Shown: piece after piece, positions 54,967-63,990 of the stretch
How positions within the stretch are numbered: the stretch's first letter is position 1
How the letters are laid out: each line of letters begins with the position of its first letter
From: Paenibacillus riograndensis SBR5
Lineage (GTDB): Bacteria > Bacillota > Bacilli > Paenibacillales > Paenibacillaceae
Direction: 5' to 3'
Length of the DNA stretch: 64,000 nucleotides
Assembly (NCBI RefSeq): GCF_000981585.1
Contig: NZ_LN831776.1
Span: 4,075,187-4,139,186, forward strand
Program-made: the position numbers and the translations under genes
Notes under the pieces: model-generated
What the model was told of the DNA's origin: nothing
What the model saw: only the letters and a program-made list of their open reading frames with translations
Databases searched by the model: none

Positions 54967-55653
54967 GTGGAAATACTAAAAACTGATAATTTATGCAAAA
55001 ACTATGGAAACGCAGAGGCAAAGGTTGAAGCTTTAAAAAATGTAAATTTCTCCGTCCAGCAGGGAGAATTTGTTGCTATCGTAGGAGCCAGTGGATCAGG
55101 AAAAAGCACCTTAATGCATCTTCTAGGTGGAGTGGACCGCCCGTCTAGTGGACGAGTCATCATCGATGGTATGGATATATATTCCAGAAGTGAAGAGGAG
55201 CTCGCTGTATTCCGGAGAAGGAAGATAGGATTTATTTTTCAGTCATATAACCTGATCCCAGTCCTATCTACAGAGGAAAACATCAAATTACCCATGCTAT
55301 TGGAGAACAAAAGGGGAGAGGATAAGTATGTCCTGGAATTAATGGGGTTATTAGGTCTGACCGAGCGAAGACAACATCTTCCATCCGAATTGTCAGGCGG
55401 ACAACAGCAAAGAACGGCGATTGGCCGTGCGTTAATTAATAAACCGTCGATTATTCTGGCGGATGAACCTACCGGAAATCTGGACAGTAAAAACAGTAAG
55501 GAAATTATGGATTTACTTACGTTTTCCGTTAAAAAATATAATCAGACGTTGATTATGATCACGCACGATATGAATATTGCTAAAGTTGCAGATCGGGTCG
55601 TAAGAATCGAAGACGGAGTCCTTCTACAGCCAAATGAGGTGAGTCAGTTTTGA
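54967..55653 (+). CDS. ABC transporter ATP-binding protein (LolD/MacB-like)
   Basis: 228 aa. Walker A in GASGSGKSTLMHLLGG, Q-loop in FIFQSYNLIP, signature LSGGQQQRTAIGRAL, Walker B in IILADEPTGNLDS, and H-loop in MITHDMN. The wording LMHLLGGVDRPSSGRV is typical of the mechanotransmission (MacB/LolD/Bce) group. It overlaps the permease gene by four bases (ATGA) and uses CAGGAGGTAAACAA. Confidence 0.95.
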   Translation: MEILKTDNLCKNYGNAEAKVEALKNVNFSVQQGEFVAIVGASGSGKSTLMHLLGGVDRPSSGRVIIDGMDIYSRSEEELAVFRRRKIGFIFQSYNLIPVLSTEENIKLPMLLENKRGEDKYVLELMGLLGLTERRQHLPSELSGGQQQRTAIGRALINKPSIILADEPTGNLDSKNSKEIMDLLTFSVKKYNQTLIMITHDMNIAKVADRVVRIEDGVLLQPNEVSQF

Positions 55654-58307
55654 AAAGCTACACAGATCTTACTGGAAAATATATAAAGGGACAGAAAAAA
55701 AGATCGCTGCTTACGATCTTCGGCATAATCCTGTCCGTTACGCTGCTTACGTCCATTGGTACAATCGGGATGAGCTATTGGGATAAATCGGTCAGGCAGA
55801 CCCTGCGGGACTTCGGAGATTACCACGTCTCTCTCAATGGTATTTCAGGAGAAGCGGTTCCGAAAGTCAAAAACAATGCAACCGTAAAAAGTGCCGGCGT
55901 CATCAGTAGAGAAGGCTATGCTGTCATTAAGGAGGCAAATGAGAAGGAAAAGAAGGAAGATCCGTTTGCCGCACCCTACCGCTACTTGAATGTCAAGGAA
56001 TATGATGCGAGTGCAATGAACATGCTTCAGTCACAGTTAGACTCGGGCAGGTACCCGGAAAATCCGAATGAAATTATCCTTCCCTCATCCAGTTTGAGTT
56101 ATTTTTCTGAAAAACCAAAGCTTGGCGAAACGATAACGCTGAACCTTGGAATCCGGAAGGTGGCGTCAACAGGTGAAAACAAAAAGATTTACGGACTTGG
56201 CGATTATGGTTGGGATCTTGACGAGACTTTCCAGGCTCAATCCCAAAAAGAATATACTGTTGTAGGCTTTATGAAGCCGTCAAGCACAGGGGGCTGGTCT
56301 TCCAGATACATCTTTCCTGCAATTACTTTCAACGATAACAAAAGTATCGATAACAACAAAAATTACTTTATTTACGTCAAAATGAAATCATTGAATAACA
56401 TCAAAAAGAAGACGGAAGATTTGATGTCCTCTTTACAGCTGAGTAATGTCGAACAAGGTTCCGCTATGCAACTGGATAGGGAGAGCTATATTGAAAATGT
56501 AAGAATTGAGTACAATAATGAATTGCTTAAATTGTATGGCAAAAGCACTTATGAAGGTGTAAATAACAGCTTGACCCTAGCATTCACTGCTGTCATTACG
56601 ATTATAATGATTTGTACGATTGCCATGATTTATAATATTTTTCATATATCTGTACTGGAGCGGATTTCACAATTCGGCATGTTAAGATGCATTGGAGCTA
56701 CACCAGCCCAAATTCGCAAAATTGTACTGCAAGAAGCGGCCCTACTGAGTTTGATCGGAATCCCCATCGGGATTCTTACGGGAACCCTTTTTATGAAGGT
56801 ATTGTTTTACAATATCAGCTTGTTAACGTTAGGTTTCTTAAATGATATGAGAATGGTCATTTCTGCACCGGTTCTAATCACTGCCGGTTTATTGGGCTTG
56901 CTGAGCGTATTCCTTTCCGCTATTGGACCAGCTAAACAAGCAGCTCGCGTATCGCCTCTCGAAGCCCTGAAAAATGTGGGAAGCACGAAGGTTGAAAGAA
57001 TCACAAAGATCAAAAAGTCTCTGCTCGTTAAAACGCTATTTGGCATCGTAGGGCAATTTGCAAGCAGAAATTTACATCGGAACAAGAAACGTTTCCGGAT
57101 TACAGCCTTTTCCATGATTATTAGTATTATTTTATTTATTGTCTTTAGTGGTTTGGTTGGTTTTATTCAGCAAACAACACCAATCTCAGGTATGCAGTAT
57201 TCTTATTCGCTTTCCTACAATGGTCCTTCAGGACGAATAGATGATACTGTGTATAAGCATATTGCCAAGCTAAATGCTGTGGAGCAAGCCTATAAATTTT
57301 ACAATAATCAAGTGATGGCCATTATCCCTAAAGATAAGATCAATCCCAAATATTACGAATTAAACAAAAACAGGTATGTCGTTTCTGAAGGGGAGGGGTA
57401 CCGAACTGATAATAACTATCTTACGTCTTACGGGGACAATGGCTTGGATGCTCTGAAATCCAAACTCATCACTGGTAAGATCGACAAAGAGAAAATGAAC
57501 CAAGAGAACGGCGTTATCGTTCAACAAAAAATAAGTATGACCACGGATAAAGGCAAACAGCTAATTCTCGATCAAACTCATTTTAAAGTTGGAGATCACA
57601 TCAAAATTCGAACATTTGACAGAGGTCAAAAAGGATACCAAACCGTGACAGTGGTAGGAATCGTCGATCAGGATTTGTTGTCGAAAGAATATACCAGTAG
57701 TCATGTTGTTTCATTCATTACAACGCCGAAAGTATACTCTAATATTATGGGTAGCGATATTTATTCTAGAATATTTATCCTTGCTAATCCCGACATATCG
57801 AACCATATGATAACAGACTATTTGAAATCATTACCTGAGAAAGACGCCGGATTTAATTACACTGATAAAGTGGAAGAGCTAGCCAAGGCTAAAAATGATG
57901 CAAAGACTTTTAGTATCTTCTTTTACGGTTTTATCGGTGTCATTGTTCTAATTGCTTTTTTGAACATTATCAATACAGTAAGTACGAATTTAATTCTTCG
58001 TACGAATGAATTTGCAACCCTCAAGGCCATCGGCATGACCCAGAAGGAAGTGAGGAAAATGATTATTTTAGAAGGCGTATTTTATGGATTGTTTTCCGCT
58101 GTAATTGGAATTATTCTAGGAACTGCGCTGGATTACGGTATACATCTTCTCTTCATGGGTGCTTTGGATGCAGATTGGGTATTCCCGTGGTACAGTATCG
58201 GCATCGCTTTCGCGGGTTCGATGATCACAACGATCCTCGCAACGATTGGGCCAATGTACAGGCTAAATAAAGTTAGTATTGTAGATGCTCTCCGGAGTGT
58301 GAATTAA
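55650..58307 (+). CDS. FtsX/MacB-type ABC transporter permease, two extracytoplasmic domains
   Basis: 885 aa. Hydrophobic segments near residues 20-40, 310-335, 365-385, 405-430, 480-505, 755-780, 805-830 and 845-870 give about eight helices arranged as two repeats of one plus three. Two large extracytoplasmic domains (about 45-300 and 505-750) lie after the first helix of each repeat. FtsX-like stretches include FGMLRCIGATPAQIRKIVL and FATLKAIGMTQKEVRKMII. Such permeases with their ATPase move or shield cell-envelope-active compounds. Confidence 0.92.
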   Translation: MKSYTDLTGKYIKGQKKRSLLTIFGIILSVTLLTSIGTIGMSYWDKSVRQTLRDFGDYHVSLNGISGEAVPKVKNNATVKSAGVISREGYAVIKEANEKEKKEDPFAAPYRYLNVKEYDASAMNMLQSQLDSGRYPENPNEIILPSSSLSYFSEKPKLGETITLNLGIRKVASTGENKKIYGLGDYGWDLDETFQAQSQKEYTVVGFMKPSSTGGWSSRYIFPAITFNDNKSIDNNKNYFIYVKMKSLNNIKKKTEDLMSSLQLSNVEQGSAMQLDRESYIENVRIEYNNELLKLYGKSTYEGVNNSLTLAFTAVITIIMICTIAMIYNIFHISVLERISQFGMLRCIGATPAQIRKIVLQEAALLSLIGIPIGILTGTLFMKVLFYNISLLTLGFLNDMRMVISAPVLITAGLLGLLSVFLSAIGPAKQAARVSPLEALKNVGSTKVERITKIKKSLLVKTLFGIVGQFASRNLHRNKKRFRITAFSMIISIILFIVFSGLVGFIQQTTPISGMQYSYSLSYNGPSGRIDDTVYKHIAKLNAVEQAYKFYNNQVMAIIPKDKINPKYYELNKNRYVVSEGEGYRTDNNYLTSYGDNGLDALKSKLITGKIDKEKMNQENGVIVQQKISMTTDKGKQLILDQTHFKVGDHIKIRTFDRGQKGYQTVTVVGIVDQDLLSKEYTSSHVVSFITTPKVYSNIMGSDIYSRIFILANPDISNHMITDYLKSLPEKDAGFNYTDKVEELAKAKNDAKTFSIFFYGFIGVIVLIAFLNIINTVSTNLILRTNEFATLKAIGMTQKEVRKMIILEGVFYGLFSAVIGIILGTALDYGIHLLFMGALDADWVFPWYSIGIAFAGSMITTILATIGPMYRLNKVSIVDALRSVN

Positions 58308-58330
58308 TGGGTGGGTTTAAAATAAATCCA

Positions 58331-58514
58331 TCATACGGCTTGGTGAGCTAAGGTTACGATAGAACAAACTCCCGTTACCAGCATGACGATATCCGTATCA
58401 AAATGATGTCCTTTTTTCGTTTGAACGGCATGGATAAGATGCCTGTCATCTTGGTAAATAACCTTGACTTCTGACTTAATCATGAGGTCGTCATGAAGTT
58501 GACCTATGAGCAGC
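58331..58514 (-). pseudogene. C-terminal gene fragment cut by the IS630 element
   Basis: On the minus strand an open frame leads from the IS border to TGA 58331-58333: LMIKSEVKVIYQDDRHLIHA, then KKGHHFDTDIVMLVTGVCSI and ALAHQAV-like end. It has no start because the IS (or earlier loss) removed it. I do not recognise the family. Confidence 0.35.
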
Positions 58515-58516
58515 TA

Positions 58517-59655
58517 GTGCCCCATCAGACAACCTTGATCTTATTTTGCTCGCGTAGAATAATGGCTTTACGTTTATTCTTGTTTCGCCAGCGCAGATAC
58601 GCTTGAATGGCCAACCCTAAATCTTGATGTTTGGCAAAATCACTACCTTCGAGGACGAATTTTCGTAGGGGCCCAAAGTGACATTCGATTCGGTTAAGCC
58701 ACGATGCGTACGTTGGAGTATAGACGAATTCTACATTGTTCGCTGCGGCCCATTCTTTCACTTTGTGGTGTACATGCGGAGAAAAATTGTCCAGTAGATA
58801 TATAAGCGTTCCGACCGATGAAACCGGCGCCGAAGCACATGGAGGAAACGAATAATATCCTGATGCTTCTTCGTTTTTGAAGCATGGCCGTAGAGTTGGT
58901 CTGTTTTCAAATCCAATGCCGCAAGCAGATGCTTGACTCCATGCGGACGGTTGTAGGTCGCCCGCAGCCGGACGGGTCTGCGTTGTTGAAACCAACCCTT
59001 CCCGCGGTAAGGTTGAAGAGAAAGCGGGCCAAATTCATCCATACAAATTACACGCCCGACCATTGGTGGGTTCTGGTAGAGGTCTTCGATTCGTTTTTTT
59101 TAGACGCAAAGTCCGGATCGTTTGAATCCTTCCATGTTTTTGTGTTTTGGTACGTAATCTTAGCTTCGCCTAGAATGACCCGGAGCGTTTCAATGGAGAT
59201 GGAAGAGACGATCTTGCGTTCCTCCACGGCTTGTTTCAATTTAGAAAGCGACCAATTCGTAAACGGATAGCCGGCCACTTTGGGAGGAATTTGGGCAAGT
59301 TCAATGATCTCACTGCGTTCTTCTGGAGTGAAGGTGGGCGGACGTCCCCCGCAGTATTTCGGTTTAAGAGAAGGCAACCCTTCCTGATTAAACCGATGAA
59401 TCGTGTGTCTAATATGCTCGCCTGAGATATGATAAAGCCGACTGATTTCCGGTACTTTCATTTTTTGGGCAGAAGCCAGAATAAGCAGAGCTCGACGAAC
59501 CTGAACAGGGTCGGCTCCTTTTCGTGCAATTCGCTTGAGTCGGTTGCCTTCTTCCTGAGTCAAGTCACGAACAAAAATAGTCATACCGCTCACCTCGAGA
59601 AGTTGGATTTACGTATCATTACCCGTTTTCCCAACTATGATCTCTGATGGGGCAC
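58517..59655 (-). mobile_element. IS630-family insertion sequence
   Basis: A 1139-bp element with perfect 13-bp terminal inverted repeats GTGCCCCATCAGA (58517-58529) and TCTGATGGGGCAC (59643-59655), each bordered by TA, as expected for IS630/Tc1-type insertion into TA. It carries one transposase gene on the minus strand. The stop codon of the transposase lies inside the left repeat. Confidence 0.9.
58525..59593 (-). pseudogene. IS630 transposase in three frames
   Basis: N-terminal part (59593 down to about 59098): HTH domains with ARKGADPVQVRRALLILASA and KYCGGRPPTFTPEERSEII. Middle part in the next frame: first catalytic Asp in ICMDEFGPLSLQPYRGKGW. C-terminal part in a third frame: second Asp in LIYLLDNFSPHVHHKVKEW and Glu in SWLNRIECHFGPLRKF. 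The first switch occurs at an A8 run that contains the slippery heptamer A AAA AAC and may be programmed; the second, near TATATATC (about 58797), looks like a simple one-base loss. Confidence 0.85.
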
Positions 59656-59728
59656 TAGTCAGGAAACCAACTGTGGAATGCGGCCTATATTTCAGTAAAG
59701 TCTTTACTGAGAATTAACTTGAGTATCT

Positions 59729-59759
59729 TCACAGCAGATCCTTGCCCTGCAAGGGTCTT
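59729..59759 (+). terminator. Intrinsic terminator
   Basis: AGATCCTTGC-CCT-GCAAGGGTCT with one G-T pair, followed by TTTTTG. It may have belonged to the transporter operon before the IS insertion. Confidence 0.7.
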
Positions 59760-59906
59760 TTTGTTGCGCTAAACTGGGCTAAACGGGACTTGAATTTATG
59801 AAAACAAGAATTCAACTTCATTTAATAAAAGCGCTTGCATGACAATCTTTCTATTGCCCGATAATCGATGCGATAATAGATTAGAGCATTATGCAGAAAA
59901 GGGGAC

Positions 59907-60083
59907 ATGTTCTTGGGAACGCTTAAGCTCATATTAAATTACCTGCAGCAATCGACGATGAAAAAGAGAATTATGTTTATTTTTGCTACGAACTTTAACG
60001 ATTTGGTTGATATCCATATTTGGTGTGCCTCCTTTCTAAATAAAATGTTTTACCATCAGGTATTTCGATTTAATTCGAAATAA
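59907..60083 (+). CDS. Small unrecognised ORF (58 aa)
   Basis: ATG 59907 after AAAAGGGGAC; reads MFLGTLKLILNYLQQSTMKK, then RIMFIFATNFNDLVDIHIWC to TAA 60081-60083. A basic helix followed by a hydrophobic one resembles the N-terminus of membrane sensor kinases near sugar-uptake genes, but the match is weak. It is probably a remnant. Confidence 0.3.
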   Translation: MFLGTLKLILNYLQQSTMKKRIMFIFATNFNDLVDIHIWCASFLNKMFYHQVFRFNSK

Positions 60084-60215
60084 CCTTATCATGAAGTAAG
60101 TATAAAGTAAATGGTTAATATTTTCTCCCTTGAGTTTGTTCTGCGGGCTTGGTTATAACATCCTTTCAATTCATTCATCAACTATCCTGCCAGTATAGCT
60201 TAATGAAGTGCCCGC

Positions 60216-60298
60216 CAGTCTAATACTTTATTTTCTCAGTCTACAACTTTATTTTCCTGGTCTAACACTTTATTTTTCAGTCTAATACATTATTTTCT
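60216..60298. repeat. Four tandem copies of a 21-bp unit
   Basis: The units CAGTCTAATACTTTATTTTCT, CAGTCTACAACTTTATTTTCC, TGGTCTAACACTTTATTTTT and CAGTCTAATACATTATTTTC (first quoted in part: 20-21 bp each) follow head to tail with 2-4 differences each. The array ends exactly at the solute-binding-protein remnant. It is a minisatellite rather than a CRISPR, since there are no spacers. Confidence 0.75.
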
Positions 60299-60300
60299 TT

Positions 60301-60462
60301 GAACAACTGGGTAAGGAGCTGCAAAAACTGATCACCGATGCTTCTGTAAAGTACATTATGGGTGAAATTGACGAAGCGGCATTTGAAAATGCGGTCAGCA
60401 CATGGAGAGAGCGCGGAGGGGATAAAATTATTGAAGAATTCATGGTACAGTACAAGAAGTAG
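60301..60462 (+). pseudogene. Extracellular solute-binding protein, C-terminal remnant
   Basis: 53 codons: ELQKLITDASVKYIMGEIDE, then AFENAVSTWRERGGDKIIEE and FMVQYKK to TAG 60460-60462. This is the end of LplA-type sugar-binding lipoproteins of Paenibacillus (about 500 aa). The rest is missing. It fits with the AraC-type sensor and GH43 that follow. Confidence 0.72.
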
Positions 60463-60599
60463 CAGCGGTAAGTGAATAAAGGGGGGGAGACCACTTAACA
60501 GGAGTGGTTTTTTCCTTTTTGATGAAAGCGCTTGTCCGGAAATTTGGACCTTGTTAAGATGTAGGAAGCGAAAATGACGGACATGAGGAAGGGAATCTT

Positions 60600-62280
60600 A
60601 TGCACATATTTAAGTCAGCATTTCTGGCCAGGCTGATGCTCTTCAGTATTCTCCTGGGCACCATCCCCGTCATCGTTCTGGGGAGCTTGTCCTATCTGAA
60701 AACGGGGAGCATTGTTCAGGAAAAAGTGAATGAAGGCTCTATGCAGACGATGACCCAGACTCAATTGAAGGTAGAACAGATTCTGCAGATGATAGACAAT
60801 TCGATTATCCAATTTATCAATTCTCCGCTTGTAAAAGAATCCATTCATATGAATTTATCCACCATGGATTACATGGGTATTGCGGATTTGACAGAGTCAT
60901 TGCACTGCCTGCAAACCTATGATCTCGGCATCCAGGAGGTTGAACTGTTGCAGACCGGGTATTAATGGAAAATATCCAACAGCGGCTTTACCGGATGGGA
61001 GGAATACCCGGGGCTGGAAGAGCTGGAAGCCATCTCTTCTGTTTCAAAGTGGGTTAGCATGAGCCGGGAAGTACCTGTTCAGAATGGCGTAACCGCAGCA
61101 ACGGATAGTATAGCCTTGCTCAAGAAGCTGCCGATTAATACACTGGCGAATAATGTGGGGCTGGCTATAGTCAAATTGCCTGCTGCCCGGCTGAAGAATC
61201 TGATGCCTGTAACGGATGACGGCCGGACTGTTATTCTGGATAACCAGGGTAACCCGCTTATTCAACTGGAAGGTTATAGCACAGGGGGACTGCAGAATGT
61301 AGTAGACTTTCTCCAACTAGAAACAGAACTGAACGGTAAATTCGCTCTGCATCTTGACGATGTGCTGACCGGAGTGACCTATCGGAAATCCTCCTATAAT
61401 GGCTGGACATATCTGTCAGTTGTATCTATTAACGATATTACGAGGGAAGTTAAAGCAATCCGCTGGTACACCGTCTACATATCTATTGGCATTTTTGCAT
61501 TTATGATCGTGTTTTAGCTTATTTTCTCTAACCGGGTGTATGTGCCGGTGCGGCGGATTATTGAAGCAGCCAAAGCAGAGGTGTCTAAGGACAAGCCCGC
61601 CGCCGGCGGCAGGGATGATGAATTTCAGATCATCGGTGACCATTTGGATATCCTCCGTACCTCGCGAACCCGGCTGACTGTTCAGCTTCAGGGACAAACC
61701 CGCCAGTTAAAGGAATATTTCATCAGAAAGCTGCTCCTTGGACAATTGAAGCCAAGTGAGATTAATGAAAAGCTGGACCAGCTGCAGTATGTCTCTTCCG
61801 GAGAATGGAACTGTGTTCTAACCGTTCAGATTGATACACTCAAAGGAACCCGGCTAGTTGCTCATTAATCTGGTCAGAGAGTTGCAGCAGGCGGGGGATA
61901 GCCGGGCTGCTTATGGGCAGTTTCATCTCTTTGATGAAATATCCCGGCTGAAAACGGTCAGCGAGATTGAAGACTGTTTGATGGAAAGGGTCATCGCCCC
62001 TATGGCCAGTGCTTTTCATGAGAAGCTGGAGAGCCAGAACAAGAATATCTCTGAACGGATGATGGAAATTATCCATAAGGAATATGATGTGGAGCTGACC
62101 TTGGATGTGTGCGCCTCGCGTCTGAATTACCACCCCAATTATCTGAAGACGGTTTTCCGGAAAGAAGCAGGGGTAAACTTCAGCGAATACGTATCCAATT
62201 ACCGGCTTGGAATTGCCAAGCGCTGGCTGCTGGAAACGGATATGAAAATTTCTGATATAGCTATTCCTCTGCTGATTTAG
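60600..62280 (+). pseudogene. Membrane-anchored AraC-family sensor/regulator, broken
   Basis: One long gene with TAA (60963-60965), TAG (61515-61517), a frame change near 61858 and a truncated end. N-terminal helix RLMLFSILLGTIPVIVLGSL; an extracytoplasmic sensor region; second helix at YISIGIFAFMIVF (just before the TAG); cytoplasmic linker; then the AraC HTH VELTLDVCASRLNYHPNYLK and NYRLGIAKRWLLETDMKISD, which stops at IAIPLLI before the second HTH helix pair. Intact relatives have about 750 aa and control sugar-uptake genes. ATG 60600 follows GAGGAAGGGAATCTT. Confidence 0.8.
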
Positions 62281-63011
62281 TGGACTGGACTTATGAAGGA
62301 CTTGCGCTTTCGGCTGTATAGGATCATCCTTATCTGGATCCGAGTCAGATTTGTGAACGCCCAAAGGTTATTTACTGTGAGCGGACGGGCAAATTTGTCA
62401 TGTGGATGCATTTGGACAATCCTACCCGGACCTATGCGGGAGCCGGAGTTGCCGTATCAGACACCCCGCAGGGCCCTTTCTCATTCCTGCACGCCAAAAA
62501 GCCGAACCGTCTGGACAGCCGGGATATGACACTTTTTCAGGATACGGATGGTAAGGTGTATTTAGTGCACAGCGCCAACTATAACCGGACCCTCTATATT
62601 TCCGAATTAACAGATGACTATTGTGATGTGACCGGATTGACGTTTCCCGTTCTGGAGGATCAGATGCGAGAGGCACCTGCATTGATGAAGAGGGACGAGA
62701 AGTATTATATGATCACCTCCGGTTGTACGGGGTGGGAACCTAATAGCGCCTTGTATGCGGAATCGGAATATTTGTTCAATTCATGGAGGCTTATTGATAA
62801 TCCCTGCGAAGGCCCGAATTACCGGCAGACCTTTTTCGGACAAAGCACTTATATATTTTATGTGAATGGTCAGCCGTACCTGATGCTGGATCATTGGGTG
62901 CCTCATAATCTGCAGGGATCAGGTTATAGTATCTTACCGGTTACGTCTGAAAAGGGTTTGTTGACCGTGAAATGGAAGGATGAGTTTTACGGGATAAAAT
63001 CCAGGCAGTAA
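62281..63011 (+). pseudogene. Glycoside hydrolase family 43-like, N-terminal part missing
   Basis: From 62283 the frame reads DWTYEGLALSAV, meets TAG (62319-62321), then DPSQICERPKVIYCERTGKF, AVSDTPQGPFSFLHAKKP and SRDMTLFQDTDGKVYLVHSA, the middle and end of a GH43 five-bladed beta-propeller (arabinanase/galactosidase type). The first ~100 residues with the general base Asp are lost at the junction with the AraC remnant. LRDEAPALMKR-like (REAPALMKRDEKYYM) supplies the acid Glu. Confidence 0.78.
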
Positions 63012-63030
63012 CCGCATAAGCATAGCCGCC

Positions 63031-63086
63031 AGAAGATTGTCGTTACCCAAGTCGAGAAGACTGGGTAACGACAATCTTCTTTTTTA
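63031..63086 (+). terminator. Strong terminator
   Basis: AGAAGATTGTCGTTACCCA pairs perfectly over 19 bp with its inverted copy, loop of 12 bases, then TTTTTTTATT. It separates the decayed GH43 locus from the amidohydrolase promoter. Confidence 0.93.
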
Positions 63087-63100
63087 TTGCACAAAAACGT

Positions 63101-63160
63101 TTGACAATCGTCTTGTAAGCGATTAATATACGTTGTATACACTGTATACAACGTATACAG
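63101..63160 (+). promoter_or_regulatory. Consensus promoter with triple GTATAC operator
   Basis: TTGACA (63101-63106) and TAATAT (63124-63129) are 17 bp apart. Immediately after the -10 box come three GTATAC hexamers (63135-63140, 63144-63149, 63153-63158), each 9 bp from the next. The first two form GTTGTATAC-ACT-GTATACAAC, a perfect 9+9 dyad of the TTGTATACAA type bound by FadR-like GntR regulators. A bound regulator would cover the start site. Confidence 0.7.
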
Positions 63161-63184
63161 TTAACATCGAAGAGGTGATTACTC

Positions 63185-63928
63185 ATTAAAATCATCGATA
63201 CTCACATGCATCTAGGTGTTTCTAAATTTTCGGGAGTCAGTACAACGGAAGAGGATTTGATGCAGGCAATGGATAGGTTTGGAATTGCAGCCGGGCTGGT
63301 CATGCCGCAGCCGACATTGGATAATGTCTTTGAGGTTCATAGCCGAATCGGCGACATGATGACGAAGTATCCGCAGCGGATTTACGGGATGACCAGTCTG
63401 GACCCATGGCTGGCCGAAGATATTTATGTGGCAGAAGTAGAGCGCTGTATTAAAGAGCTCGGGTTCGTAGCGATCAAGCTGCATCCGCTGGGGCACAATA
63501 TCAGCCCGTTATCCAAGCTCTGCAACAAAATCTATGAGCTGGCTGAGCTGCATCAGGTTCCGGTACTGGTGCATACCGGGACGGGAAATCCGTTCTCACT
63601 GCCATCATTGATGATTGACCCGGCCAAGCGTTATCCCGGAGTATCCTTTATACTGTGTCATGCAGGCTTTGCAGTATATGCGGATGAGGCGATAGTCGCA
63701 GCCAAGCACTGTGATAACATTTATCTTGAGCCTTCCTGGTGCCAGACTTATATGACACGGAAGATGATCGATCAGGTGGGGCTGGAGAAAATCATTATGG
63801 GCTCCGATCACATCAGCAATCTTCCGGTGGAGCTGGCGAAGTATAACAACATTGGCTTGAGCGACGAACAATTGGAAGCGATTTTTTATAACAATCCAAA
63901 GCGGATTTTCAAGCTGGAAGAGCTTTAA
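63185..63928 (+). CDS. Amidohydrolase-family metal-dependent hydrolase, probable ATT start
   Basis: About 247 aa. Metal site: DTHMHLG (HxH, residues about 7-9), VAIKLHPLG (Lys), VLVHTGTGNPF (His), FILCHAGFAVY (His) and IIMGSDHISNL (Asp), the layout of ACMSD/TIM-barrel amidohydrolases. The first in-frame ATG lies inside the HxH motif and would remove the first His. The frame upstream back to TGA 63176-63178 offers only ATT 63185, which has AGAGGTG 7 bp before it. ATT initiation is therefore likely, unless ATG was mutated to ATT. The substrate is not known. Confidence 0.85.
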   Translation: MKIIDTHMHLGVSKFSGVSTTEEDLMQAMDRFGIAAGLVMPQPTLDNVFEVHSRIGDMMTKYPQRIYGMTSLDPWLAEDIYVAEVERCIKELGFVAIKLHPLGHNISPLSKLCNKIYELAELHQVPVLVHTGTGNPFSLPSLMIDPAKRYPGVSFILCHAGFAVYADEAIVAAKHCDNIYLEPSWCQTYMTRKMIDQVGLEKIIMGSDHISNLPVELAKYNNIGLSDEQLEAIFYNNPKRIFKLEEL

Positions 63929-63990
63929 AAGCAGTGTGCAAATCGATTCATCCATACTAATGCCGGTTCCGGCAGCAGGGAGTGTACGTA

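Noticed and set aside
60216..60298. Possible CRISPR array
   Set aside because: The units follow each other without spacers and vary internally, so it is a tandem repeat. No cas genes are present.
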